A stretch of DNA of 54,430 nucleotides from an uncultured Clostridium sp. (GCA_945915475.1 CAMEFI010000021.1:1-54430); one strand, 5' to 3'; shown: positions 9,383-17,945, counted from the stretch's first letter. Notes: generated by a model not told the origin, from the sequence alone. Numbers and translations are program-made.

Positions 9383-10765
9383 TCAATCTGCTTTACCTGC
9401 TAAATAATTGACAAACTGTTGTGCCGTACGTCCGGATATTCCGCCATGGGAAAGTTCCCATTTATTCGCTTCTGCGCACAATTCCTCCTGGGATAATGTA
9501 ATGGACGGCTCTCTGGCCGCAAGCTCTGTCACAATATGGAAAAATTCTTTCTGGTTCGGACGAGAGAAATTAATGGTTACGCCGAAGCGGTTGACAAGGG
9601 AAAGCTTCTCCTGCATTGTATCGGAACGGTGAAGCTCCCCTCCATTTTCATGTTCCATATCATTTCGGTCATTCCACGTCTCCTTGATGAGATGTCTCCG
9701 GTTTGATGTTGCATAGATCAGCACATTATCAGGCTTTGTTTCCACTCCACCCTCAATCACAGCCTTTAGAAACTTATACTCAATCTCAAACTCTTCAAAA
9801 GAAAGATCATCCATATAAATGATATAACGATAATTACGGTTCTTGATCATGGAAATTACCGTAGACAAGTCCTTAAACTGATGCTTGTAAATCTCTATCA
9901 TACGAAGTCCTTTATCATAGTACTCATTAATGATTGCTTTGATACATGTAGATTTACCTGTTCCAGAATCGCCAAACAACAGACAGTTATTTGCCGGTTT
10001 CCCCTCCACAAATGCCTCTGTATTGTCAATTAGTTTCTTTTTCTGGATCTCATAACCAACCAAATCATCTAACAATACGGTTTCCGTATTATTAATTGGG
10101 AAAATGTCCACCTTATCGCCAATGTTGCGAATCCGAAAGGCCTTGTTGAGGCCGAACATACCTACACCATAATCTGCATAAAATTTTGTCATTTCATGAA
10201 AAAAGCCTTCTTCGCCATCACATTTTTCCAATCGTTTCGACAATTCCCGCACCTTTTGAGACACGTTATAGTTATACATTCTCTCCTTCTTCACAATTGC
10301 CTTATAATTAGAAATTGTAGTGAAACAGTCAATGTCCAGCTCTTTCTCAATCTCATAGAAATTGTAATCAAACAATTCCTTAAATATATTAAAGTCATTC
10401 ATGGCAAAATGATTCACACTTCCGTCATTAGCTCCAATCTTTTCACTTGTCAGCGTAAAGGAATTCTCATTTGTCATCATAACAAAAGTCAGATAATTAT
10501 GCCACAGATTGTCATCAAAACCATAATCTGTTGCCAGGTCCAATAATCTCTTAATCTCCCCATAAATACGGGTAATCAGGCTCTCTTTACTGATATGCTT
10601 CTTATCCTTCATTTCCTCTAACTTGGATGCGGTGAACGCAGAAGACCCTCCCAGTACATTCTCCTTATACCAGTCAAAATCCTCAAAGATAGCTGCCAAA
10701 CGCTTCAGAATACTATCCTCACCCAAATCCCTATACACAATTAACTTCGATACCTGTTTGTACAT
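9383..10765 (-). CDS. AAA ATPase, DUF815 family
   Basis: 460 residues. The N-terminal half (1-220) is alpha-helical with no motif I recognise. The C-terminal ATPase domain has Walker [13 protein letters not shown] near residue 265 and Walker [15 protein letters not shown] near 320, with a later sensor-like [17 protein letters not shown]815 ATPases resemble DnaA/DnaC-type AAA modules; the cellular role is not established. It starts 30 bp after the DUF4317 gene, so the two are probably one transcript (see the promoter at 11987-12015). The start has AGAGGGAAA upstream. Confidence 0.88.
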   Translation of the reverse strand: MYKQVSKLIVYRDLGEDSILKRLAAIFEDFDWYKENVLGGSSAFTASKLEEMKDKKHISKESLITRIYGEIKRLLDLATDYGFDDNLWHNYLTFVMMTNENSFTLTSEKIGANDGSVNHFAMNDFNIFKELFDYNFYEIEKELDIDCFTTISNYKAIVKKERMYNYNVSQKVRELSKRLEKCDGEEGFFHEMTKFYADYGVGMFGLNKAFRIRNIGDKVDIFPINNTETVLLDDLVGYEIQKKKLIDNTEAFVEGKPANNCLLFGDSGTGKSTCIKAIINEYYDKGLRMIEIYKHQFKDLSTVISMIKNRNYRYIIYMDDLSFEEFEIEYKFLKAVIEGGVETKPDNVLIYATSNRRHLIKETWNDRNDMEHENGGELHRSDTMQEKLSLVNRFGVTINFSRPNQKEFFHIVTELAAREPSITLSQEELCAEANKWELSHGGISGRTAQQFVNYLAGKAD

Positions 10766-10795
10766 GTTACTTTCCCTCTTTCCCGCAAATTCTGT

Positions 10796-11953
10796 CTATT
10801 CTAAAATCTCACCTGTATCTACGTTTACATTCCTTACATTGATTCCGTTTACTTCTACACTGTCATTGACTTCGATCATGATATACTGGCGTCCATCAAT
10901 CATTCTCGTCTCCACCAGATCTGTACGTTCCGGTTTTACCTTGATCACAACGTCCGGCATCTTGATATCGAAGCTCTTTGTGCTTGCCACAGTAGCCGCT
11001 GTAAACTTTGGTTGCTCCTCGTCACAGACAATGCTGTCAAATGCGGTTTCAAATTGTTCCAATGCTTCCGGCTTCACGCCACTATCCTCTAACAGCTTAC
11101 GCATATCCATCTTGTCAAGTTCAGGCGGTTCCGGTGCATCCTTTCGATCTTCCACATATTCATTCAGGTTTTCATGAATGGTCTTCACTGTATCAAAATC
11201 ACACTGTTCTCCAAGGGAATTCTCAATAATATCCTGAAAAGTCTCCTGCTGCGCCTTAAAAGTAAGCGGTGCTCCACACCCTAAAGTCCGGTCAATGAAT
11301 TCTTCTTGCAGATTCTCCGAATTCTTTGAATAATATAACAGGCTATGCACATCCGTATTCCGGTCGTTAAATGACGGGAATAAAAATCCGTGAATCGGTG
11401 CTGCAACCACCCAGTCCCGAATCCGGCTCTCAATACTGTTATTCTTCTCATTATAACAAAGTCCTGCCTCGGTAAGCTTCACCGGACAGATACTGCAAAG
11501 TATGTAATCGTATACATATTCGGAGGCATCCTCATTATCCATTCCATCCTTCGTCTGCCCTGGCACATCATAAGATGCATACACCAAAATGATATAGTAA
11601 TTCTCATCATAGTGATATGTTTCAATCACCTTATCATAGAATTGCTCCAACAACGAAGCATCTTCTAACTTTGAATCTCTTAGCCGAAGAAGAAATTCCT
11701 GTGTACCACCTTCCATCTCCTGATTGTTTGGGAATTCCATATTCAACAGATTCTTTCCAATCGTTCCAGACATCGTTCCCTTGAAAATTGTGAAATATTT
11801 AAAGTTCTCTTCTTCTGTTAAGGTGAGAAATGTCTGAGCCAGCTCCGTCTTCTTATTCTTATCGCCATCCACATAACATCCACAAATTCTTGAAATGGTA
11901 CAATTCTCAGGTGTAAACTGTTTCTTTATCTCATTTATCTCTTTCTTGTTCAT
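10796..11953 (-). CDS. DUF4317 family protein
   Basis: About 385 residues, soluble, no signal peptide or membrane segment. The N-terminus MNKKEINEIKKQF followed by CTISRICGCYVDGD is what I recall of DUF4317 proteins, common in Lachnospiraceae. Function unknown. It forms a pair with the DUF815 ATPase 30 bp downstream, so the two proteins may work together. The start is the ATG at 11953 with GGAA upstream. A 7-codon longer reading lacks a ribosome binding site. Confidence 0.8.
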   Translation of the reverse strand: MNKKEINEIKKQFTPENCTISRICGCYVDGDKNKKTELAQTFLTLTEEENFKYFTIFKGTMSGTIGKNLLNMEFPNNQEMEGGTQEFLLRLRDSKLEDASLLEQFYDKVIETYHYDENYYIILVYASYDVPGQTKDGMDNEDASEYVYDYILCSICPVKLTEAGLCYNEKNNSIESRIRDWVVAAPIHGFLFPSFNDRNTDVHSLLYYSKNSENLQEEFIDRTLGCGAPLTFKAQQETFQDIIENSLGEQCDFDTVKTIHENLNEYVEDRKDAPEPPELDKMDMRKLLEDSGVKPEALEQFETAFDSIVCDEEQPKFTAATVASTKSFDIKMPDVVIKVKPERTDLVETRMIDGRQYIMIEVNDSVEVNGINVRNVNVDTGEILE

Positions 11954-11986
11954 CTTCAACTTCCTTTCGTGCAAATACGCTACTAT

Positions 11987-12015
11987 ATTATAGCTATTTT
12001 CCTCTATAAAGGCAA
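11987..12015 (-). promoter_or_regulatory. Putative promoter of the DUF4317-DUF815 operon
   Basis: Minus-strand -35 TTGCCT (12010-12015), 17-bp spacer, -10 TATAAT (11987-11992). It lies 34 bp upstream of the DUF4317 start codon. Confidence 0.6.
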
Positions 12016-12031
12016 CCGGAAAGGTTGATTC

Positions 12032-12622
12032 TTAAAGGATATGAAAATGTTCTAAAATAATCTTAACTCCCAGCAGCACAAGAATCAAACCTCCGGCAAA
12101 TTCCGCTTTATTCTTATACTTCATTCCAAATACATGCCCAATATTCACGCCTGCCATGGAGAGAACAAATGTAGTACCGGCGATTATGCAACAAGCCAGT
12201 ACCGTATTGATCATGGCACTTACGCCAGCAAGCATGGTAACCGGTACGCAGGCAAAGGTGATACCAACGGCTAATGCATCAATACTGGTCGCTACTGCTA
12301 ACAACAGCATTTCTTTCATTTCCAACGTTGCGGTCTCCTCCTCCGGTTCATCCGACAGCGATTCCTTAATCATATCTCCACCAATTAAGACAAGCAGTGC
12401 AAAACCAATCCATGGTGCAACAACATTTATATACTTCTCAAACTGAATCCCAAGAACATAACCAATAAATGGCATCAACCCCTGAAATCCTCCAAACCAG
12501 GCACCAACGATCAGGCACTCCTTAAGTGAAATCTTCGGCATGGCAAGACCCTTGCAGACAGACACGGCAAATGCATCTGCAGACAAGCCTACAGCCAATA
12601 AAAGTAATGTGATTAAATCCAT
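12032..12622 (-). CDS. mntP: Manganese efflux pump MntP
   Basis: 196-residue, six-helix membrane protein of the MntP/YebN family, which exports Mn2+. The repeated half motifs are visible: LLLAVGLSADAFAVSVCKG at the N-terminus and VATSIDALAVGITFA in the second half, each with the membrane-embedded Asp of the family. Length is typical. The start is ATG after GAGGAGAGGAG. Its identity is strengthened by a yybP-ykoY manganese riboswitch in its leader. A MITE-like hairpin element has inserted into that leader, 28 bp upstream of the start codon. Confidence 0.96.
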   Translation of the reverse strand: MDLITLLLLAVGLSADAFAVSVCKGLAMPKISLKECLIVGAWFGGFQGLMPFIGYVLGIQFEKYINVVAPWIGFALLVLIGGDMIKESLSDEPEEETATLEMKEMLLLAVATSIDALAVGITFACVPVTMLAGVSAMINTVLACCIIAGTTFVLSMAGVNIGHVFGMKYKNKAEFAGGLILVLLGVKIILEHFHIL

Positions 12623-12650
12623 ATGTGCTCCTCTCCTCTTTTGTATTTGT

Positions 12651-12860
12651 TAGGCAATTGCGAAACTCTTAAAAATGTATATTAAGTTGTGTAGATTTAA
12701 CAAGTATCCTAAGCAGGTGCTTTGAGACCGCCGGCACTTAACGAGTGTGAAACACGAGTTTAGTACCGCTGCGAGGCGAGAGCGGCGAGAGCGTGCCTGC
12801 GAGGATATTGTTAAATCTGCACAACGTTTATAGATCAAATAGGAGTTTCGCAATCACCAA
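12651..12860 (+). mobile_element. Palindromic MITE-like element, copy 1 (210 bp), in the mntP leader
   Basis: Ends are TAGGCAATTGCG on the left and CGCAATCACCAA on the right, within longer inverted repeats containing GCGAAACTC. They are flanked by an 11-bp direct repeat TTTGTATTTGT (12640-12650 and 12861-12871). The two arms, about 68 bp each, are imperfect reverse complements. They close on GCAGGTGC (12713-12720) with GTGCCTGC (12793-12800). The head holds hairpin A (12732-12768: CGGCACTTAAC with GTTTAGTACCG, an internal GA/GA, GTGT-GAA-ACAC tip) and hairpin B (12768-12786: GCTGC with GCGGC). No coding capacity, so mobilisation would need a transposase elsewhere. Strand is given by the head orientation. 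A weak outward promoter-like pair (TTGTTA-16-TATACA, 12676-12703) points towards mntP. Confidence 0.85.
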
Positions 12861-12892
12861 TTTGTATTTGTTAGTCTCTAAAAATATATAAG

Positions 12893-12937
12893 AAAAATAA
12901 AAAAAGACATACATATAGCCTTCGCTATATATAAGTC
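12893..12937 (-). terminator. Riboswitch-controlled intrinsic terminator of mntP
   Basis: The minus strand carries a long stem (12906-12937: GACTTATATATAGC, loop GAAG, GCTATATGTATGTC), then a run of seven T residues. Its 5-prime arm (CTTATATATA) is the same segment that forms the 3-prime strand of riboswitch stem P1, so the two folds exclude each other. Confidence 0.88.
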
Positions 12938-13021
12938 TCATCAATTAAGGCAAACCAGGTATCTCCACCAGTATGTTGATTTGCCACACGTTATCATGTG
13001 CTGACTACTCCCTCACATACA
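12926..13021 (-). ncRNA. yybP-ykoY manganese riboswitch upstream of mntP
   Basis: On the minus strand P1 is TGTATGTGAG (13012-13021) with CTTATATATA (12926-12935): ten pairs including three G-U. Inside P1 are the two conserved loop segments, GGAGTAG on the 5-prime side and GATGAGA on the 3-prime side, as in yybP-ykoY RNAs. Between them are a CACA/TGTG hairpin and a GGCAAA/TTTGCC stem. Mn2+ binding should stabilise P1 and prevent the overlapping terminator, turning mntP on. The motif identity is from memory of the family; the pairing is seen directly. Confidence 0.88.
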
Positions 13022-13027
13022 ATCAAT

Positions 13028-13056
13028 ATCTTACTGGAAATACCTGTATCTGTCAA
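13028..13056 (-). promoter_or_regulatory. Promoter of the mntP transcript
   Basis: Consensus -35 TTGACA (13051-13056), 17-bp spacer, -10 TAAGAT (13028-13033). Transcription would start near 13021, exactly at the 5-prime edge of the riboswitch aptamer. Confidence 0.85.
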
Positions 13057-13110
13057 CCAAAAATCTTATTTGTATCAGGAATTCTACCCGATTCCCATAT
13101 CATACCACGC

Positions 13111-14085
13111 CTAATCCTGAGAAAGCACTTCTTTGTAAAACTCTGTAATATCCTTCCGTTGTTCCTTGGTGTATGCAATTGCCGTTCTCGGATGCTGATT
13201 CATGATTCCCGTCAAGAGATACTGCAGATCATATCCCCATACAACACCACTGTCCTTCATAGGAACCATGTATTTCTCAATAAATTGGAGAGCCGGATAC
13301 AGATTGTATTTCGGATTGCGCAGGAAACCAAGCAGCAATTCCATGGCACAATTTCCAGCGCCCCTTCCCATTGCCAAATAAGTTCCATCCAGCCAGTCTA
13401 CACCATCACCTACTGCCTCCACCGTATTCGCAAATGCCAGTCGTTGGTTATCATGAGCATGAATTCCAACCTTCTTTCCGTACTTTTCAGCAACCTCCGT
13501 ATAGATATCTGCAAGTCTCGCTAACTGTTCCGGATATAAAGCTCCAAAACTATCCACAATGTAAATGACATCAACTGGTGACTTTCCAAGTTCTTCCAAT
13601 GCAACTTTCAAATCCCCCTCCTGTGCATTTGAAATCGCCATAATATTGCATGTGACTTCATATCCTTTCTTCTTCGCATCCTCAATCATGTCAATGGTCG
13701 TTGGCATCTGGTGAAGATAAGTCGCTACCCGGATCAGATCAATAGCACTGTCTGTTTTATTCACAATATCCTTCTTATAATCACAACGTCCAACATCTGC
13801 CATAATCGCAAGCTTCAAATCCGTATCATTGTCTCCTACAATACTACGGATATAATCATCATCACAGAATTTCAATTTGCCGAACTTAGTCTCATCAAAC
13901 ATCGTCTTGTCAGCCCGATATCCAAACTCCATATAATCCACACCTGCTTTGATATTGGTCTCGTATAACGCCTTTACAAATTCATCTGTAAACGCAAAAT
14001 TATTCACCAGACCACCATCCCGAAGTGTGGCATCTACAACTTTCACCGATTCCCGGTATCCCATTAATTTTGAAATCTCCTTCAT
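13111..14085 (-). CDS. DRE-TIM (HMGL-like) aldolase domain protein
   Basis: About 324 residues. The N-terminal VVDATLRDGG is the metal- and substrate-binding DRE-type motif of the HMG-CoA lyase / 4-hydroxy-2-oxovalerate aldolase / isopropylmalate synthase family. GIHAHDNQRLAFANT provides the His-x-His metal ligands of the TIM barrel. There is no C-terminal LeuA regulatory domain. Substrate unknown. The neighbours (mntP on one side, tRNA-Pro on the other) give no pathway. The start is the ATG at 14085 with GGAG about 11 nt upstream. A 12-codon longer reading is unsupported. Confidence 0.85.
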   Translation of the reverse strand: MKEISKLMGYRESVKVVDATLRDGGLVNNFAFTDEFVKALYETNIKAGVDYMEFGYRADKTMFDETKFGKLKFCDDDYIRSIVGDNDTDLKLAIMADVGRCDYKKDIVNKTDSAIDLIRVATYLHQMPTTIDMIEDAKKKGYEVTCNIMAISNAQEGDLKVALEELGKSPVDVIYIVDSFGALYPEQLARLADIYTEVAEKYGKKVGIHAHDNQRLAFANTVEAVGDGVDWLDGTYLAMGRGAGNCAMELLLGFLRNPKYNLYPALQFIEKYMVPMKDSGVVWGYDLQYLLTGIMNQHPRTAIAYTKEQRKDITEFYKEVLSQD

Positions 14086-14299
14086 AACTGTTAAAACTCC
14101 TTTTCTTTCTATCCAAAACAAGGCAGCTATTATAATTCAGTACTTCAACACATGAAAGCACTAAAGTGTTTTAATCATAACACAGATAAACAGAAATTAC
14201 AATTCCTTTTTTCAAAATTACCACTTGCATTTCCGAATATATAAGTATATAATCATACAAGTGAGCTTTCCAAAATACAGAAAGTTCGATTCAGTATAT

Positions 14300-14373
14300 C
14301 GGGGCGTGGCTCAGTTTGGTAGAGCGCTTGGTTCGGGACTAAGAGGTCGTGGGTTCGAATCCCGTCGCCCCGA
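14300..14373 (+). tRNA. tRNA-Pro (anticodon CGG)
   Basis: Cloverleaf seen directly: acceptor CGGGGCG/CGCCCCG with discriminator A, D arm with TTTGGTAGAGC, anticodon arm CTTGG-TTCGGGA-CTAAG giving anticodon CGG (reads CCG), and T arm GTGGG-TTCGAAT-CCCGT (outer pair weak). The CCA end is not encoded. It lies alone between the aldolase and HD-GYP genes. Confidence 0.95.
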
Positions 14374-14385
14374 TTCCTAATCAAA

Positions 14386-14420
14386 AACCTGCATCAATTA
14401 TTTTTAATGCAGGTTCTTTT
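14386..14420. terminator. Bidirectional terminator between tRNA-Pro and the HD-GYP gene
   Basis: The stem ACCTGCAT ... ATGCAGGT is followed by TCTTTTA on the plus strand. On the minus strand the run after the stem is TTTTTGAT. It can end both the tRNA transcript and the convergent HD-GYP transcript. Confidence 0.75.
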
Positions 14421-14424
14421 ATCT

Positions 14425-16590
14425 TCAATTTCCCAACACACTGTGAACAATCTCTTTTAACTGCAATGGCAAAAATGGTTTTGTCAGATAATCATCCACA
14501 CCCATGGATTCTGCGCGCTGAATAGTCTCCCTGTTTCTGTCTCCTGTCATGAAAACGACTGGTATTTTATATTTTTCCCGTATTAATTGCAAAGTTTCAA
14601 ATCCGTCCATTTCCGGCATCTCAATATCCAGCAGGACAAGCTGAATGGACTGCTTTTCTAATATTTCCAACGCTTCTTTTCCACCGGTGCAACCAATCAC
14701 CCGATACACAGATTCCTCTTTCAGAACACGCTCTACGATCTTTCGAATCATAAGTTCATCATCCACCACCAGGATTGTCCATTGGCGAACCTCATTTTGT
14801 CTCAGACGATATTCCGGATCTTCATCCATAATTTTCAGCATAATATCTGCTATTGCAGGGTCAAACTGACTTCCCCTTCCCTCAACAATCTCCTGCCGAA
14901 CAACAGCCTGGGGAAGTGCATCACGATAACTACGGCTACTTGTCATAGCATCATAAGCATCCGCCACCCCAATAATTCTGGCCACTAAGGGTATATTCTC
15001 TCCAATCAATCCATTGGGATATCCATTTCCATCATAACGTTCATGATGATATTTTGCCCCTATTGCAATCATGGAAAATGCCGATATCCCTTTTAATATA
15101 TGGTATCCTGCCAGAGGATGCAGTTTCACGCAGTTAAACTCCTCCTCTGTCAATTTGCCTTCCTTATTGATAATTCCATCCGGAATCCGAATCTTTCCCA
15201 CATCATGTAAAAGACCTGCAAAATATATCTCATTTTGATCTTCTTTACTCATGCCCATTCTCTCTGCCAGCATTCGGGAATACCCTGCCACACGTCTTGA
15301 GTGTCCATTGGTATACCGATCCTTTGCCTCTACAGCACCACTTAATGCATTAATAGTCTGTCCTAACATATCTTGAAGCTGATTGGTTTTCCGGGCAACT
15401 TCATCTTCTAAATTCTGCTTATTCTTCTCCGCTTCCTTTATCTCGCTGCGAACAATTCTTTTTATATGAAAAAATATCATACACAATCCATAAATTGTAG
15501 TTCCATAACGGCTGAATTTTCCAAAATCTCCCACTTTGATAATAACTGCACGACACAGATCAATCACACAGCCGCCTCCCATGAACAAAAGCGCTGCCAT
15601 TTCCAGCCAGACGGTTGCATCATGCTTATTCTTTGCTACACTCAGATAATTTGCCAGTACAACAATAATAGCAACAAATATTAAAACATGGGATAAAAAT
15701 ACCATCTCCATAAAATCTTTAATATTCAGAATCTGTAAAACAATCTGAAGTCCAATATTACAAAAAGACAGAATAAGTACTATTCGATAAGATTTTCTGT
15801 TTTCACAAGAATCCAGTTGCATATAATAAAGAATCAAAAGCATTGGAAAACACATCAGAAATGAAAAAATCATAACAGAATACAGAGTCTGGTTACCATA
15901 TAAAATGTGAAGAATTTTTGTCTCTATCGCATAATATAAGGCCGCCCACGTAAGAAGTGCGCCCAAATACATCATTCCCTGTCCGCCTTTTTGGGATAAT
16001 CTTTGCAACAAAGCCAAAATCAGGAGAAGCATGCCCGCAAAAGCCAAAATAATGCTACATATAATATTGAAAAAATTCTCCTTAAAAACCTGCAAGATTG
16101 CAACATCTCTCTCAGCAATCCGCACATTGGACAGATACGCTGCATAATTGTCATAAGCCGATACCATTTCAATCTGTAAAATCCCCTCTTCACAATCTTC
16201 CGGAATATCTATAAAATTGAATACACTACCCGGGGTATGTCCAAACAGCCGCTTATCATTCTTTCCAAAAGAATAGATTTCTTCTCCATCCATTTTCACC
16301 AAAAGTTCTTTGTCTGCCGAAAGAAAAAACAGAGTCTTCCCGTAATACCGTTCCGGTACCTTGACCTCCATCGTCAACGTATCTCCTGCCTTACATGTGG
16401 AATGATAAGGAAGACTCTCAATATTAATCTTCTTCCCATCAGGATAAGACAGAGTCCAGCCCTGATCAAAGGAATATATCTCCCCTTTTCCAAGAGTCAT
16501 AGTATCTACCTGAAAAAATCCTACAATAACCACAAGCAAAAACACCTGTAAAATTACTGCAAACAGGGCAAATCTTTTATATCTCTCCAC
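14425..16590 (-). CDS. Membrane HD-GYP phosphodiesterase with C-terminal receiver domain
   Basis: About 721 residues. The N-terminal helix is followed by an extracellular beta-rich domain (about 30-165) and a multi-helix 7TM-type membrane region (about 175-375). A short coiled coil leads to an HD-GYP domain with the HD pair in LLHDVGK and the HHERYDGNGYP signature. A C-terminal receiver domain has TILVVDDE, phospho-acceptor Asp in VLLDIEMPEMDG and the KPF lysine. Probably hydrolyses cyclic di-GMP in response to an extracellular signal. The receiver lies after the HD-GYP domain, the reverse of the RpfG order. The start is set at the GTG at 16590 with GGAGGAG 9 nt upstream; a TTG at 16608 lies inside that site. 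Confidence 0.9.
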   Translation of the reverse strand: MERYKRFALFAVILQVFLLVVIVGFFQVDTMTLGKGEIYSFDQGWTLSYPDGKKINIESLPYHSTCKAGDTLTMEVKVPERYYGKTLFFLSADKELLVKMDGEEIYSFGKNDKRLFGHTPGSVFNFIDIPEDCEEGILQIEMVSAYDNYAAYLSNVRIAERDVAILQVFKENFFNIICSIILAFAGMLLLILALLQRLSQKGGQGMMYLGALLTWAALYYAIETKILHILYGNQTLYSVMIFSFLMCFPMLLILYYMQLDSCENRKSYRIVLILSFCNIGLQIVLQILNIKDFMEMVFLSHVLIFVAIIVVLANYLSVAKNKHDATVWLEMAALLFMGGGCVIDLCRAVIIKVGDFGKFSRYGTTIYGLCMIFFHIKRIVRSEIKEAEKNKQNLEDEVARKTNQLQDMLGQTINALSGAVEAKDRYTNGHSRRVAGYSRMLAERMGMSKEDQNEIYFAGLLHDVGKIRIPDGIINKEGKLTEEEFNCVKLHPLAGYHILKGISAFSMIAIGAKYHHERYDGNGYPNGLIGENIPLVARIIGVADAYDAMTSSRSYRDALPQAVVRQEIVEGRGSQFDPAIADIMLKIMDEDPEYRLRQNEVRQWTILVVDDELMIRKIVERVLKEESVYRVIGCTGGKEALEILEKQSIQLVLLDIEMPEMDGFETLQLIREKYKIPVVFMTGDRNRETIQRAESMGVDDYLTKPFLPLQLKEIVHSVLGN

Positions 16591-16669
16591 TTTTGTATTC
16601 TCCTCCAAAAAACATTCTTTCTCTTTTGCCTGGAATTATGTTTTATCCGACTTCATTCCGTTAAATGTC

Positions 16670-16699
16670 ATTATATCATTTCATATATTACAATGTAAA
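16670..16699 (-). promoter_or_regulatory. Putative promoter of the HD-GYP gene
   Basis: -35 TTTACA (16694-16699), 18-bp spacer, -10 TATAAT (16670-16675), 80 bp upstream of the GTG start. Confidence 0.6.
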
Positions 16700-16731
16700 C
16701 AATTCTATGATAAATCCGTATTAAATTTATA

Positions 16732-16769
16732 AGGAAACTCTTTTTTCTTTTCAGAATAAAGAGTTTCCT
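16732..16769 (-). terminator. Second hairpin downstream of fba
   Basis: A 12-bp perfect stem AGGAAACTCTTT (16732-16743) with AAAGAGTTTCCT (16758-16769). The minus strand continues TTATAAATTT, only weakly T-rich, so this may be a backup terminator. Confidence 0.45.
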
Positions 16770-16777
16770 GTAAAGTC

Positions 16778-16807
16778 AAAAAGCTGCCGCTACGCGACAG
16801 CTTTTTT
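16778..16807. terminator. Terminator downstream of fba
   Basis: The stem AAAAGCTG-C-CGC, loop TAC, GCG-A-CAGCTTTT gives an A tract on one side and a T tract on the other, so it can work in both directions. It lies about 27 bp after the fba stop. Confidence 0.85.
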
Positions 16808-16834
16808 CTATTCTATCCAATAATTGGATGATTC

Positions 16835-17698
16835 TCATGCTTTGCCAACAGATCCGAATAATTCCATCTTCTCTTTCACAGTAGCCTTGATTGCTTCTGC
16901 ACCTGGAGCTAACAGCTTACGAGGATCAAATCCCTTACCCTCAATATCCTTGCCAGCTTCAATATATTTACGTGTAGCTTCCTGGAAGGATAACTGACAC
17001 TCTGTGTTAACATTGATCTTAGAAACTCCAAGCTCAATTGCTTTCTTGATCATATCAGCAGGAATACCTGTACCACCATGTAAAACTAATGGCATCTCGC
17101 CGGTCTTAGCCTGAATAGCATCCAAAGTCTCAAAGCTTAATCCCTGCCAGTTCTCTGGATACTTACCATGAATATTACCGATACCTGCTGCTAACATATC
17201 CACACCAAGATCAGCAATTGTCTTACACTCATCCGGATCCGCACACTCACCCATACCAACAACGCCATCTTCTTCACCACCGATAGAACCAACTTCACAC
17301 TCGATAGAAAGACCTAAGTTATGAGCCACATGAACCAACTCTGTAGATTTTGCAAGATTCTCTTCGAATGGATAATGAGAACCATCAAACATAATAGAAG
17401 TAAATCCAGCCTTAACACACTTATAACATCCTTCGTAAGTACCATGGTCTAAATGAAGTGCTACAGGAACTGTGATTCCTAATTCTTCATCCATAGCTTT
17501 CACCATAGCTGCAACTGTCTTGAAACCTGTCATATACTTACCAGCACCCTCAGACACACCTAAAATAACCGGGCTGTTTAACTCCTGTGCAGTTAAGAGA
17601 ATAGACTTTGTCCACTCAAGATTGTTGATGTTAAACTGACCTACTGCATAATGACCAGCTTTTGCCTTCTTTAACATTTCTGTTGCTGAAACTAACAT
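16835..17698 (-). CDS. fba: Class II fructose-1,6-bisphosphate aldolase
   Basis: Zinc-dependent glycolytic/gluconeogenic aldolase, cleaving fructose-1,6-bisphosphate to dihydroxyacetone phosphate and glyceraldehyde 3-phosphate. Visible motifs: VALHLDHGTYEGC with catalytic Asp and zinc-binding His, SIMFDGSHYPFEEN, GNIHGKYP, VLHGGTGIP and KINVNTE. The 287-residue length is typical of the Firmicutes form. The start is ATG with TGGAGG upstream. Two small hairpins lie in its 5-prime leader (CAGGTG/CACCTG at about 17730-17753, and CACCT-T-AGGTG just beyond), with a TATAAT -10 at 17766-17771 but a weak -35. A paralog acting on other ketose bisphosphates cannot be excluded. Confidence 0.94.
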   Translation of the reverse strand: MLVSATEMLKKAKAGHYAVGQFNINNLEWTKSILLTAQELNSPVILGVSEGAGKYMTGFKTVAAMVKAMDEELGITVPVALHLDHGTYEGCYKCVKAGFTSIMFDGSHYPFEENLAKSTELVHVAHNLGLSIECEVGSIGGEEDGVVGMGECADPDECKTIADLGVDMLAAGIGNIHGKYPENWQGLSFETLDAIQAKTGEMPLVLHGGTGIPADMIKKAIELGVSKINVNTECQLSFQEATRKYIEAGKDIEGKGFDPRKLLAPGAEAIKATVKEKMELFGSVGKA

Positions 17699-17850
17699 GA
17701 ATCATTCCTCCATTTGTTATAAATATTACAGGTGAAGTTATATGCGCACCTGCACACCTAAGGTGATTATACCCTAAACGTTTCGAAAAATAAAGCATAA
17801 TTTTATCATAAGCAGTGAAATATTTTGAGTGATATACCGCTTCCTGTATT

Positions 17851-17867
17851 TGTTATCAATAGTAACA
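17851..17867. promoter_or_regulatory. Operator candidate 1, TGTTA-N7-TAACA
   Basis: The palindrome TGTTATCAATAGTAACA lies 26 bp upstream of the -35 of the HTH-dehydrogenase gene, in the divergent region shared with fba. A second copy with the same half-sites and spacing lies at 17946-17962. Confidence 0.55.
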
Positions 17868-17892
17868 TTTGTCAAATTATAAGAATCAATGC

Positions 17893-17921
17893 TTGCGTTA
17901 TTTTTAGGAAAATGCTATGAT
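17893..17921 (+). promoter_or_regulatory. Promoter of the HTH-dehydrogenase gene
   Basis: -35 TTGCGT (17893-17898), 17-bp spacer, -10 TATGAT (17916-17921), giving a leader of about 60 nt. Confidence 0.65.
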
Positions 17922-17945
17922 ATATCCATCAGAAAATACCATTCT

